Positions 8,366-16,482 of a stretch of 64,000 bases of DNA are shown here, one piece after another. The position numbers and the translations under genes are program-made. Origin of the DNA: Acidobacteriaceae bacterium (GTDB lineage Bacteria > Acidobacteriota > Terriglobia > Terriglobales > Acidobacteriaceae); contig PLGG01000020.1 of NCBI GenBank assembly GCA_003138515.1, forward strand, positions 1 through 64,000, given 5' to 3'. Under the pieces are notes generated by a model, which was not told the origin of the DNA, made no database searches, and saw only the letters and a list, made by a program, of their open reading frames with translations. Position 1 is the stretch's first letter; the number at the start of each line of letters is the position of its first letter.

Positions 8366-9334
8366 ATGCATGTTCTCCGAGACGGAGCCCTGACGGGCAC
8401 AGCGGCGGCAGCGGCGCTGGTGTTGCTGGCGGGCTGCGCGCAGAAGCCGACGAACACCTACCAGGGATACATCGAGGGCAAGTTTGTTTACGTGGCTTCT
8501 CCGCAGAGCGGAAGGCTGGACCAGGTGAACGTGGCGCGCGGCGATACTGTGACGGCCGGTCATCCGCTGTTTGCGCTGGACGATGAGCCGGAGGCGTCTG
8601 AAGAGCGGACAGCGGAGCAGGTGCTGCACAGCTCTGAGTCTCGACTCAACGACTTGGAGACGGGAAAGCGACCGGCGGAGGTGGACGTGACGCGCGCGCA
8701 ACTGGCGCGGGCGGTTGCGGACAAGAAGCAGGCAGACGAGATTTTGGTGAGCGATGAGGCGCAGTTCAAGGCTGGAGGCATTGCGCAGACAGAGCTGATC
8801 AACGCGCAGGCGGCGGCAGAGACGAGCGCGGCAAAGGTGCGTGAGCTGGAAGCCGATCTGGCGGTGGATGCACTGCCGGCGCGGGAGCAGCAGATCAAGG
8901 CGCAGACGAATCAGGTGGCTGCGGATCGTGCGTCGCTGGCGAACGCACAGTGGCACCTGAAGCAAAAACAGATTGCCTCCCCGCGGAACGGGTTGATCTT
9001 CGACACGCTCTACCGGCAGGGCGAGTGGGTTGCGGCGGGAAACCCAGTGATTCAGATTCTGCCGCCGGAAAATCTGGAGATTCGATTCTTCGTGCCGGAA
9101 ACGGTGGTGGGCGGGCTGCGCGTGGGAGGGAGTGTGCGCGTGGCTTGCGACGGATGCGCGAACGCGGTTGCAGCGACGATCAGTTTTGTGTCGCCGCAGA
9201 GCGAGTACACGCCACCGGTGATCTACAGCAACGAGAACCGGTCGAAGCTGGTGTACATCGTGATTGCGAATCCGGCGCCGCAGACGGCGGCAACGCTGCA
9301 TCCGGGCCAGCCTGTAGAGGTGACCGTTCAGTGA
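8366..9334 (+). CDS. HlyD/EmrA-type membrane fusion lipoprotein of an ABC efflux pump
   Basis: About 322 residues: a lipobox (LLAGC, Cys at about residue 26 of this start) indicates a periplasmic lipoprotein rather than a membrane-spanning adaptor. The biotinyl-lipoyl half (YVASPQSGRLDQVNV, GDTVTAG) is followed by a long helical hairpin (about residues 75-190, alanine/glutamate rich, coiled coil) and a beta-barrel part (IASPRNGLIFD, GEWVAAGNPV). It should link the inner-membrane ABC permease to the outer-membrane channel encoded downstream, as YbhG does. ATG 8366 is favoured by GGAGG five bases upstream; an in-frame GTG at 8348 overlaps the tetR stop. Confidence 0.9.
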   Translation: MHVLRDGALTGTAAAAALVLLAGCAQKPTNTYQGYIEGKFVYVASPQSGRLDQVNVARGDTVTAGHPLFALDDEPEASEERTAEQVLHSSESRLNDLETGKRPAEVDVTRAQLARAVADKKQADEILVSDEAQFKAGGIAQTELINAQAAAETSAAKVRELEADLAVDALPAREQQIKAQTNQVAADRASLANAQWHLKQKQIASPRNGLIFDTLYRQGEWVAAGNPVIQILPPENLEIRFFVPETVVGGLRVGGSVRVACDGCANAVAATISFVSPQSEYTPPVIYSNENRSKLVYIVIANPAPQTAATLHPGQPVEVTVQ

Positions 9335-10278
9335 CAGCGGCCGCGCAATTCGACTATGCCATCGATGTGGAGGGATTGAACAAGCACTTCGACGGCAAGC
9401 ACGTGGTGAAGGATGTGTCGCTGCGCGTGCGGAAGGGCGAGATCTTCGGCTTTCTGGGGCCTAATGGAAGCGGAAAGACGACAACGATCCGGATGATGTG
9501 CGGACTTCTGAAACCCGACTCAGGAACGGGGACGTGCCTGGGCCACGACATTCGCCGGGAGAGCGCGGAGATCAAGCGCAGCGTGGGTTACATGACGCAA
9601 CGGTTCTCGTTCTGGGAGGACCTGACGATTGCGGAGAACATGGAGTTTGTGGCGAGGATTTACCAGCTTCGCGATCGAAAGGCTACGGTTCGTAAATCTC
9701 TTGCCGACCTGGGGCTGACGGCGAGGGCGCATCAGCTTGCAGGCGAACTGTCTGGAGGGTGGAAGCAGCGGATGGCGCTGGCAGCATGCATGCTACACGC
9801 GCCGCAACTGCTGCTGCTGGACGAGCCAACGGCGGGCGTCGACCCGAGAGCGCGGCGCGACTTCTGGGACGAGCTTCAGGCGCTCGCGGCCAAGGGAATC
9901 TCGGTGCTGGTGAGCACGCACTATATGGATGAAGCGGTGCGGTGCCACAAGCTGGCCTACATTTCTTCCGGGACATTGCTGGCGCAAGGCACGGCACAGG
10001 AAATCATCGAGGGGCAACATCTGAACACATGGGCCATTCACGGCGACCACCTTGCGGAGTTGCAGGAAGAGCTGCGGAAAAGAGATAACGTGGCGCAGAC
10101 GGTGACGTTTGGCGACGTGCTGCACGTAAGCGGGACGAATGACGAACTGCTCGAACGGGAGATTGAAGCGGCTGTTGGGCGGAGTGGACGACGCGTGGAG
10201 CGAATCGAGACGAGCCTCGAAGACGTGTTCATTTACCTGATGGGCCGCTCAGAAACGAACAGCGGAGGCAACGCGTGA
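9331..10278 (+). CDS. ABC transporter ATP-binding protein (YbhF/CcmA-like)
   Basis: A single nucleotide-binding domain of about 315 residues with Walker A (GPNGSGKTT), signature (LSGGWKQRMALA), Walker B (LLLLDEPTAGVDP) and switch His (STHYMDEA), followed by a roughly 80-residue regulatory tail. It energises the ABC-2 permease encoded next. The GTG start at 9331 overlaps the HlyD stop (GTGA), and the gene again ends in a GTGA overlap with the permease, so the three are translationally coupled. E. coli YbhF carries two such domains in one chain; here there is only one, so a homodimer is expected. An open frame extends upstream to 8950 but that part is out-of-frame HlyD sequence. Confidence 0.93.
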   Translation: MTAAAQFDYAIDVEGLNKHFDGKHVVKDVSLRVRKGEIFGFLGPNGSGKTTTIRMMCGLLKPDSGTGTCLGHDIRRESAEIKRSVGYMTQRFSFWEDLTIAENMEFVARIYQLRDRKATVRKSLADLGLTARAHQLAGELSGGWKQRMALAACMLHAPQLLLLDEPTAGVDPRARRDFWDELQALAAKGISVLVSTHYMDEAVRCHKLAYISSGTLLAQGTAQEIIEGQHLNTWAIHGDHLAELQEELRKRDNVAQTVTFGDVLHVSGTNDELLEREIEAAVGRSGRRVERIETSLEDVFIYLMGRSETNSGGNA

Positions 10279-11417
10279 AGGGGCGGCAACGATTCTCGGG
10301 AGCGCGATGGTGGGCGGTCGTGCTGAAGGAGTTCACGCAATTGAAGCGCGACCGGCTGACGTTTGCCATGATTATGGGCATTCCGATCATGCAGATGACA
10401 CTCTTCGGTTTCGCCATCAATACGATTCCCCGGCACCTGGACACGGGGGTTATCAGCGCGGACGACAGCGACGTGACGCGGGATTTTATGGAGGCGATGC
10501 AGAACTCGTCGTATTTCAAAATCGTCGAGAGGCTGCCAAACGAAGAAGCGGGGCGCGAGGCGCTGGCGCAGGGCCAGCTCTTGTTTGTGGTGAATATTCC
10601 CGCGGGGTTTACGCGGCAGGTGCTGCGGCGCGAGCGGCCGTCGATTCTGATCGAGGCCGACGCGACCGATCCGACGACAACGGGGAGCGCGCTGGCCGCG
10701 GTGGATGGAATTACGCAAACGGTGATCCAGCGAGAGCTGACTGGGCCGCTGGCCAGCCTGCAGGGCGGTCCGGCGCCGTTCGCAGTGAGCGTGCATCCGC
10801 TGTACAACCCGGATGAGATTACGCAGTACAACGTTGTGCCGGGACTGATGGGGATGGTTTTGACGCTGACCATGGTGATGATGACGGGACTGGCAGTGAC
10901 GCGGGAGCGCGAACGCGGCACGATGGAGAATCTGCTGGCCATGCCGTCGACGCCACTGGAAGTGATGACGGGAAAGCTGGTTCCTTACATCGGCATCGGG
11001 CTTCTGCAAGCGTCGATTATCCTGCTGGCCGCGCGCTACGTGTTTTTCGTGCCGTTTTTTGGAAATGTTCTCGCCGTTTATCTTTCCACGCTGCTTTTCA
11101 TCGCGGCGAACCTGACGGTAGGCATTACGTTTTCGTCGCTGGCGCGGAATCAACTGCAGGCAGTGCAACTGGCGATCTTCTATTTTCTGCCCAACATTAT
11201 TCTGTCGGGATTCATGTTCCCGTTCAAGGGAATGCCGGGATGGGCGCAGGCCATCGGGAACTTGCTGCCGCTGACGTATTTCAACCGGCTGGTCCGGGGA
11301 ATTCTGCTGAAGGGCAATGGGTGGGCGGATTCGTGGCCCAGCGTGTGGCCCATGATGGTGTTCACCGTGGTGGTGATGTGCGTGGCTGTGGCGACGTACC
11401 GGAGAACGCTCGACTGA
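10275..11417 (+). CDS. ABC-2 type transporter permease (YbhS/YhhJ-like)
   Basis: The 380-residue inner-membrane protein has one N-terminal transmembrane helix, a periplasmic domain of about 150 residues (around residues 50-190) and five C-terminal helices beginning near VPGLMGMVLTLTMVMM. The segment TRERERGTMENLL is typical of ABC-2 drug-export permeases. It starts with GTG overlapping the ATPase stop. Only one permease gene is present where E. coli has two (ybhS and ybhR), so the membrane part is probably a homodimer. The pump should move a hydrophobic or cationic toxicant directly through the tripartite channel. Confidence 0.92.
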   Translation: MKGRQRFSGARWWAVVLKEFTQLKRDRLTFAMIMGIPIMQMTLFGFAINTIPRHLDTGVISADDSDVTRDFMEAMQNSSYFKIVERLPNEEAGREALAQGQLLFVVNIPAGFTRQVLRRERPSILIEADATDPTTTGSALAAVDGITQTVIQRELTGPLASLQGGPAPFAVSVHPLYNPDEITQYNVVPGLMGMVLTLTMVMMTGLAVTRERERGTMENLLAMPSTPLEVMTGKLVPYIGIGLLQASIILLAARYVFFVPFFGNVLAVYLSTLLFIAANLTVGITFSSLARNQLQAVQLAIFYFLPNIILSGFMFPFKGMPGWAQAIGNLLPLTYFNRLVRGILLKGNGWADSWPSVWPMMVFTVVVMCVAVATYRRTLD

Positions 11418-11428
11418 GGAGGGCGACC

Positions 11429-12886
11429 ATGCAGCGATTGACGCAGTGGATGAGCGGAGCGGCGGGGCTGGCGGCGCTGATGACGGTCGCGGGCTGCACA
11501 GTGGGGCCGAGGTATCGCGCGCCAGCGCCGCCGACCGTGACTGCTTACACTCCGCAACCGCTGCCGGCCGAGACGGCGAGCAGCGAAGGCATTGCGGGAA
11601 ACGCGCAGCACTTCAATTCATCCGCGGCGATTCCAGCAGACTGGTGGACGGCGTTTCAATCACCCGAGCTGAATGCGATGGTCGAGGAGGCGCTCAAGAA
11701 CAGTCCGACGCTGGAGCAGGCGACGGCGCGGCTGAAGCAGGCGCAGGAAGAGGTAAATGCGCGGACGGGGAGGACGAAGTTTCCGGAGGTGACGGGCAAT
11801 GCATCCGTGACCGAAGAGCAGTTGAACCTGGCGGCGTATGGAATTCCCTTCCCCAACCCATCGCCGTTTACGCTGCTGAATGGATCGGTGGCGGTTTCGT
11901 ATGCGCTCGATGTGTTCGGAGCGAATCGGCGGGCGATCGAGGGGCTGAAAGCGCAGAGGGATTACGAGGCGCGGCAAATCGAGGGCGCACGACTGATGCT
12001 CGAGGGAAACGTGGTGGCAGCGGCGATCCGGCAGGCGGAGGTGCGGAGAGAGGTTGAGATCACGCGGCAGTTGCTGGCGGTAGAGCAAAAGGAATTGAGG
12101 ATTGCGGAGGAGCGCGTGCGGGCGGGCGGGATTTCCGATTTCGACGTGCATAGCCAGCGAACACAGGTGGCACAGACGGAGGCGGCGATTCCGCCACTTG
12201 AATTGCAACTGGACACGATCGACGACCAACTGGCGGCGCTGATGGGAAAGAGCCCGGCGGAAGCGCAGGTAGCGGGGATTTCGCTTGACGCGCTGCATCT
12301 GCCAGCGGATTTGCCGTTGACGGTACCGTCGGAACTGGTGCGGCAGCGGCCGGATATTCGCGCGGCGGAGGCGCTGCTGCATGAGGCGAGCGCGAATGTG
12401 GGCGTGGCGACGGCGAACCAGTATCCGCAGATTGTGCTGACGGGGAGCGGAGGCGGAGTTGGCACGCGATTCAACTCCGGCGGAGACGTGTGGAATGTGA
12501 GCGCGGCCCTGGCGGCGCCGATCTTCAACGGTGGAGCACTGCAGGCGGAGAAGCGCAAGGTGCAGGACGCGTACGACGAGGCGGCAAGCGAGTACCGCGC
12601 GACGGTGCTCGAAAGTTTTCGCGAGGTGGCCGATGCGCTGTATGCGGCGGAGCACGACGCGGAAACGCTGAAGGCGCGCAGTGCGGCGGCCGGCGAGGCG
12701 GAGGGAGCGTACGGAATCGCTGCGAAGCGCTTCGAGTCTGGAGGGATCAGCGAGCAAAGCTTGTTGGAAGCAGAGCGACAAAAGCTGCAGACGGGGCTTG
12801 ACCGCGAGAATGCCGCGGCGAGCAGGCTGACGGACTCGGCGACGCTGTTTGAGGCGCTGGGGGGAAAAGCAGCTTCTAGCTTCTAG
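11429..12886 (+). CDS. outer-membrane efflux lipoprotein (NodT/OprM family)
   Basis: About 485 residues: signal peptide with lipobox (MTVAGC, Cys at about residue 24), then two outer-membrane efflux (TolC-type) repeats. Typical segments are WWTAFQSPELNAMVEEAL, SYALDVFGANRRAIEG, VRAGGISDFDVHSQR, RPDIRAAEALLHEASANVG and APIFNGGAL. It forms the trimeric channel of the pump. GAGGAGGG precedes the ATG by about seven bases. E. coli uses the unlinked TolC for YbhFSR, so an operon-encoded dedicated channel is a difference. The stop codon lies inside a heptamer array, so the last residues (AASSF) are encoded by repeat DNA. Confidence 0.93.
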   Translation: MQRLTQWMSGAAGLAALMTVAGCTVGPRYRAPAPPTVTAYTPQPLPAETASSEGIAGNAQHFNSSAAIPADWWTAFQSPELNAMVEEALKNSPTLEQATARLKQAQEEVNARTGRTKFPEVTGNASVTEEQLNLAAYGIPFPNPSPFTLLNGSVAVSYALDVFGANRRAIEGLKAQRDYEARQIEGARLMLEGNVVAAAIRQAEVRREVEITRQLLAVEQKELRIAEERVRAGGISDFDVHSQRTQVAQTEAAIPPLELQLDTIDDQLAALMGKSPAEAQVAGISLDALHLPADLPLTVPSELVRQRPDIRAAEALLHEASANVGVATANQYPQIVLTGSGGGVGTRFNSGGDVWNVSAALAAPIFNGGALQAEKRKVQDAYDEAASEYRATVLESFREVADALYAAEHDAETLKARSAAAGEAEGAYGIAAKRFESGGISEQSLLEAERQKLQTGLDRENAAASRLTDSATLFEALGGKAASSF

Positions 12887-12934
12887 CTTCCAGCTCTTGG
12901 CCTTTGGCTTTGGGCCCCCGGCTTTTGACTTACA
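12872..12934 (+). repeat. tandem heptamer array overlapping a stop codon (nine units)
   Basis: Nine consecutive 7-base units begin with GCTTCTA, GCTTCTA, GCTTCCA and drift to GCTTTGG and ACTTACA. The TAG stop of the efflux lipoprotein gene (12884-12886) is formed within the second and third units. The rest of the gap to 13214 holds no recognisable gene or terminator. Confidence 0.8.
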
Positions 12935-13214
12935 ACTCTGGTTAGGCTTTGGCGAATCAGGAAAGGGCCGCCTCGGGATGGGCCTCGATTCCGTTTTTTC
13001 CTTGCGATTTGTGAATTGGTCTTGCAATTCAATAGCGGAGTCGATGAGAATCCGAGTATTCGGCGGCGGCCGTAGATTCCCGCGGAATAGCGACAATCAA
13101 AACGGTTCTTTGATGAACAAACACCGTTCCAACTGCAGGCGATTCGCAGGCCGGTGGAGTTGTACGACGCGAACCAGAGACTTGTAATCATGAACTTGCA
13201 ATCAGGAGTTTGTC

Positions 13215-13616
13215 ATGGGGACATCCGGGTGGCAGACGTGGAATAGCGGCCCCTTCAGCATTGAACGCAGACCGGGCAAATCGCCGGGCACGGTGATTCT
13301 CCGTTTCTGCGGCCCCTTCACGATACGCGACGCTTACAGCTCTCTGCCGCCGGGAGAGCTGAACAGGATTCTGGGATTGGAACCGGCACCAGGAGAGGCG
13401 CCACCGAAGCTGAACATTCTGGACCTGTCCACCTGTCCTTATATGGATTCCTCCGGCCTGGGCATCATCGCGACCCATTATGTTCGCTGCCAGAAGCAGG
13501 GCTTGAAGATGATTGTCGCCGGATTGAGCCCAAAGGTCCGGGACGTCTTCAGGATCACTAAGATGGACAAGGTGATTCCGATCGCGGCCACAGTTGAGGA
13601 AGCAGACAACAACTAG
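13215..13616 (+). CDS. STAS-domain anti-sigma factor antagonist-like protein
   Basis: The 133-residue protein carries a STAS fold. ILRFCGPFTIRDAY matches the first strands, and LDLSTCPYMDSSGLGIIATH is the conserved loop, where one of the two serines after Asp would be the phosphorylation site. The C-terminal part (GLKMIVAGLSPKVRDVF) is also typical. Such proteins bind an anti-sigma kinase of the SpoIIAB/RsbW type and release a sigma factor when unphosphorylated. No kinase or phosphatase partner is encoded in the window. AGGAG lies six bases before the ATG. An insertion of about 15 residues (LGLEPAPGEAPPK) before the second strand is longer than in SpoIIAA. Confidence 0.85.
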   Translation: MGTSGWQTWNSGPFSIERRPGKSPGTVILRFCGPFTIRDAYSSLPPGELNRILGLEPAPGEAPPKLNILDLSTCPYMDSSGLGIIATHYVRCQKQGLKMIVAGLSPKVRDVFRITKMDKVIPIAATVEEADNN

Positions 13617-13923
13617 ACTTCAAGCGATTTGCGGCGTTGGGCGGTTCGAAAGCCAGAGGCCCCTCGACTCCGGGCAGTGCCTAGCCCCCGATTTTCAACT
13701 TCGACAAAAAACTGAAAAAAGTTGAGGCACTTTTGCGCGCGATCACGCCTTCTACGGTGAAGGCCGAATGAGAGCGCGGTAATGAAAGATCCCGGGGGGA
13801 TTGCTGCGCTCTCGGCTTTCATCCAACCGAGCTGTCCTCAAACAGACTTTTCAATCCAATGGAAACAGGACCGGGCTTGCGCCGCGAGCCTGTTGTCGGG
13901 CCGCGCCGTCGTGTCGCGCCGGC
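13617..13923. other. convergent intergenic region without recognised features
   Basis: The region lies between the convergent STAS and helicase genes, so both transcripts should terminate here. A weak stem (CAACTT ... AAGTTG around 13707-13733) is followed by GAGGCACTTTTG, which is a poor terminator candidate. No gene is supported. Confidence 0.4.
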
Positions 13924-15933
13924 TCAAGCGGGCTTGGGCGCAAAGAAGGCTTCGACGTCGGTGATTGTCTTGGTGATGCGGTATGGCGGGAGGGACTGGA
14001 GGAATATCTGGCCGTAGCGCTGGCGAGTGATGCGGGGATCGAGGAGGACGAGGACGCCGCGGTCTTCGAGCGAGCGAATGAGGCGGCCGAAGCCCTGCTT
14101 GAGAGTGAGGACGGCTTCGGGAACCTGGTAGTCGAAGAAGGGACGGCCGCCCGATTCCTCGATGGCGCGCATGCGGGCCTGGACGACGGGATCGGAGGGA
14201 ACGGCGAAAGGCAGGCGATCAATGATGACGCAACTGAGGGCTTCGCCTTGAACGTCGACTCCCTGCCAGAAGCTGGAGGTGCCGAAGAGGACAGAGTTGG
14301 GGGTGGCGCGGAATTCTTCGAGGAGAGCCTTGCGCGGAGCCGTGCCGTGGAGAAGCAGCGGAAAATCGAGGACGGGGAGAAGCCGCTCGTATAGGGCGCG
14401 CATCTGGGTATAGCTGGTGAAGAGGCAGAACGCGCGGCCGCGGGTGATGCGGAGAACGCGCTCGATGGTTGTGGCTGCAGCCTCAACGAAGTCGGGTTCG
14501 CGCGGGTCGGGCATGGAGGGCGGGAGATAGAGGAGAGCCTGCTTCTCGTAGCGGAAGTGGGACGGGACGATGAGCTCGCGGGTTTCGTTAAGGCCGAGAC
14601 GGCGGCGGATGTGCTCGAAGCTGCCTTGCACGGTGAGTGTGGCGGAGGTGAGGACGACGGTTGGGATCTGCTCGAAGACGAGGGTGCGGAGAAGCTCGGA
14701 GACGTCAATGGGGGTGGCCTGCAGAAATGTACTGCGAGCGCTGCCGCGTGGGGCAGACCGTTGCGCCGAATTTGTACCTGGAGCAGCGGAGATGCGGCGC
14801 TCAAGCCAAAAGACGATGTTGGAGGCTGTGGACTCAAGCATGAACTCGAGGTCGGCGCGGAGGGAGGCGACGCGGGTCTCGAGGCCGCGGGCTTCGTCCA
14901 CATCGGTGAGGCGTTCCATCTCCGCTTCAATGAGCCTGAGGGTGGAGCGGACTGCGAGGTAGAGATCGCCGGAGGACTCGAGGAAATCTTCGCGATTGGT
15001 GAAGGGATGGCGGCCGTCAGCGGGCATGGGGAGGGCGGCGAAGAAGAGGCGCGCACGCTCGCGGAGCTGCTGGGTGAGGGCGGGGATTTGCGTGGCGGAG
15101 GATTGGCCGCGGAGGAGTACATCGGTGTCACGGGCGAGGTCTTCGAAGCGGAGATTGGAGAGCGACCGGCCGAAATACTGCGAGGCGACCTCTTCGAGCT
15201 CATGGGCCTCGTCGAAGATGACGGCGGCGGATTCAGGAAGAACACCAGCGTCGGGAGCGTTGCCGGCAGCGAGGCGGACGGCGGTATCGGCGAAGAAGAG
15301 GTGGTGATTGACGATGATCAGGTCGGATTCGAGGGCGCGACGGCGCATCTCGGTGATGAAGCAGCGGCGGTAGTCGGGGCAGGTTGAGCCGAGGCAGGCG
15401 TCGGAGCGGGCGTCGAGCTTGTGCCAGAGGGCGGACGATTCGGGGAGGGCGGAAAGCTCGGCGCGGTCGCCGGTTTCAGTGATCCGCTCCCACTCTGCGA
15501 TCTGGCGGTATTCGTCGATCTCGTCGAGGCCCGAGAGAATAGGCTGGTCGCGGAGGGCGAAGAGCTTTCGGCGGCAGAGGTAGTTGGCGCGGCCCTTCAT
15601 GTAGCAGACGCGGAGTTCGCCGAGGAGGGTTTCGAGGAAAGGGACATCGCGGAAGAAGAGCTGGTCCTGAAGGGCCTTGGTGCCCGTGGAAACAATGACG
15701 CGCTGGCCGGTGCGGAGAGCGGGAAGAAGATAGGCGAGGGTTTTGCCTGTGCCTGTGCCGGCTTCGACGATGAGATGGCGACGCTCGGATAAAGCCCGCT
15801 CGACTGCTTTGGCCATTTCAAGTTGGCCGGGACGGTATTCGAAGGGGAGCGGGGAACGAGCGAGGACTCCGCCGGGCGCAAAGAATTCGTGGAGCGTGGG
15901 CAGGGTGCGGGTTGAGGCGTCGGAGGAGGGCAT
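13924..15933 (-). CDS. DinG/XPD-type ATP-dependent DNA helicase
   Basis: About 669 residues of a superfamily 2 iron-sulphur helicase. Near the N-terminus is Walker A (VEAGTGTGKTLAYLLPAL). Four cysteines (YLC, DACLGSTC, RRC, between residues about 110 and 180) match the 4Fe-4S cluster of XPD/DinG, followed by the DEAH box (VIFDEAHELEEVA). C-terminal motifs include VVLTSATL, LFTSYTQM, SFWQGVDVQGEALSCVII and QGFGRLIRS. It should unwind 5' overhang or R-loop substrates in repair. The start is placed at ATG 15933, because the in-frame sequence further upstream covers a heptamer array and another gene. Confidence 0.92.
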   Translation of the reverse strand: MPSSDASTRTLPTLHEFFAPGGVLARSPLPFEYRPGQLEMAKAVERALSERRHLIVEAGTGTGKTLAYLLPALRTGQRVIVSTGTKALQDQLFFRDVPFLETLLGELRVCYMKGRANYLCRRKLFALRDQPILSGLDEIDEYRQIAEWERITETGDRAELSALPESSALWHKLDARSDACLGSTCPDYRRCFITEMRRRALESDLIIVNHHLFFADTAVRLAAGNAPDAGVLPESAAVIFDEAHELEEVASQYFGRSLSNLRFEDLARDTDVLLRGQSSATQIPALTQQLRERARLFFAALPMPADGRHPFTNREDFLESSGDLYLAVRSTLRLIEAEMERLTDVDEARGLETRVASLRADLEFMLESTASNIVFWLERRISAAPGTNSAQRSAPRGSARSTFLQATPIDVSELLRTLVFEQIPTVVLTSATLTVQGSFEHIRRRLGLNETRELIVPSHFRYEKQALLYLPPSMPDPREPDFVEAAATTIERVLRITRGRAFCLFTSYTQMRALYERLLPVLDFPLLLHGTAPRKALLEEFRATPNSVLFGTSSFWQGVDVQGEALSCVIIDRLPFAVPSDPVVQARMRAIEESGGRPFFDYQVPEAVLTLKQGFGRLIRSLEDRGVLVLLDPRITRQRYGQIFLQSLPPYRITKTITDVEAFFAPKPA

Positions 15934-15959
15934 GAGGGCGCTGCATCCATCATAGAGAA

Positions 15960-15994
15960 GCAGGGAGTAGAGAGTAGCCAGTAGGGAGTAGAAG
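15960..15994 (-). repeat. tandem heptamer array (five units)
   Basis: Five 7-base units (GCAGGGA, GTAGAGA, GTAGCCA, GTAGGGA, GTAGAAG on the plus strand) lie in the 115-base gap between the helicase start and the small upstream gene. The period is the same as in the GCTYTTA arrays but the sequence differs. Confidence 0.75.
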
Positions 15995-16048
15995 TACAAG
16001 AAGCGAGGAAACGAGGGAGCATATAACCGAAGGAACAAACGTCGCGGG

Positions 16049-16291
16049 TTAGGCAAAGTCGGGGTCTTCGCCTTCCGATGCGGCGCGGTACGAATCGCCG
16101 GGCAGGACTTGGCTGTGGCGGCTGTCGAGCCACTGGCCGATGAGGAGATCCTCTTCGGGTGTTGCAGCGGCGGCGGCACTTTGTGCGGCTTTGAGGAGGC
16201 GCTTGCGAGTCTCGGCGGAGGCAGCGCGTTCGTTACCGGCAGCGTAGGAATTAATGGGATGCAGACCGATGGCGGAAGGGTGGATGTGCAT
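16049..16291 (-). CDS. small hypothetical protein
   Basis: The 80-residue product has an N-terminal segment with IGLHPINSYAAGNERAA, an alanine-rich basic helix (RKRLLKAAQSAAAAA) and an acidic tail ending EGEDPDFA. GGAGG lies five bases before the ATG. It precedes the DinG-type helicase in the same direction, separated by 115 bases that contain a heptamer array. It has no signal peptide or membrane segment, and I do not recognise a family. Composition and the ribosome site favour a real gene over the overlapping longer frame from the helicase. Confidence 0.6.
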   Translation of the reverse strand: MHIHPSAIGLHPINSYAAGNERAASAETRKRLLKAAQSAAAAATPEEDLLIGQWLDSRHSQVLPGDSYRAASEGEDPDFA

Positions 16292-16482
16292 TGAGCCCTC
16301 CGTTGGTTAAGGAGCAATTCGAGGACCGCGATCAACGCGTGGGCATCAGAAAACGCTCATCAACAGATCTTTTGAAGGCTATGCATTTCTGGACGAAGCG
16401 CGGGCGGAATGCTCGATGTCCAACCGGACAGTACACTGATAAAGCAGCGCGTCTTTGACTGTTTCGCTGCTGGAGACAAGTT

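Noticed and set aside
11660-13096. 478-codon Arg-rich minus-strand frame
   Set aside because: Antisense shadow of the outer-membrane efflux gene with extreme Arg content and no motif.
13851-15245. 464-codon frame rich in Ser and Pro opposite the helicase motifs
   Set aside because: Low-complexity composition typical of a shadow frame of a GC-rich gene; the DinG-type helicase in the other minus frame has all family motifs.
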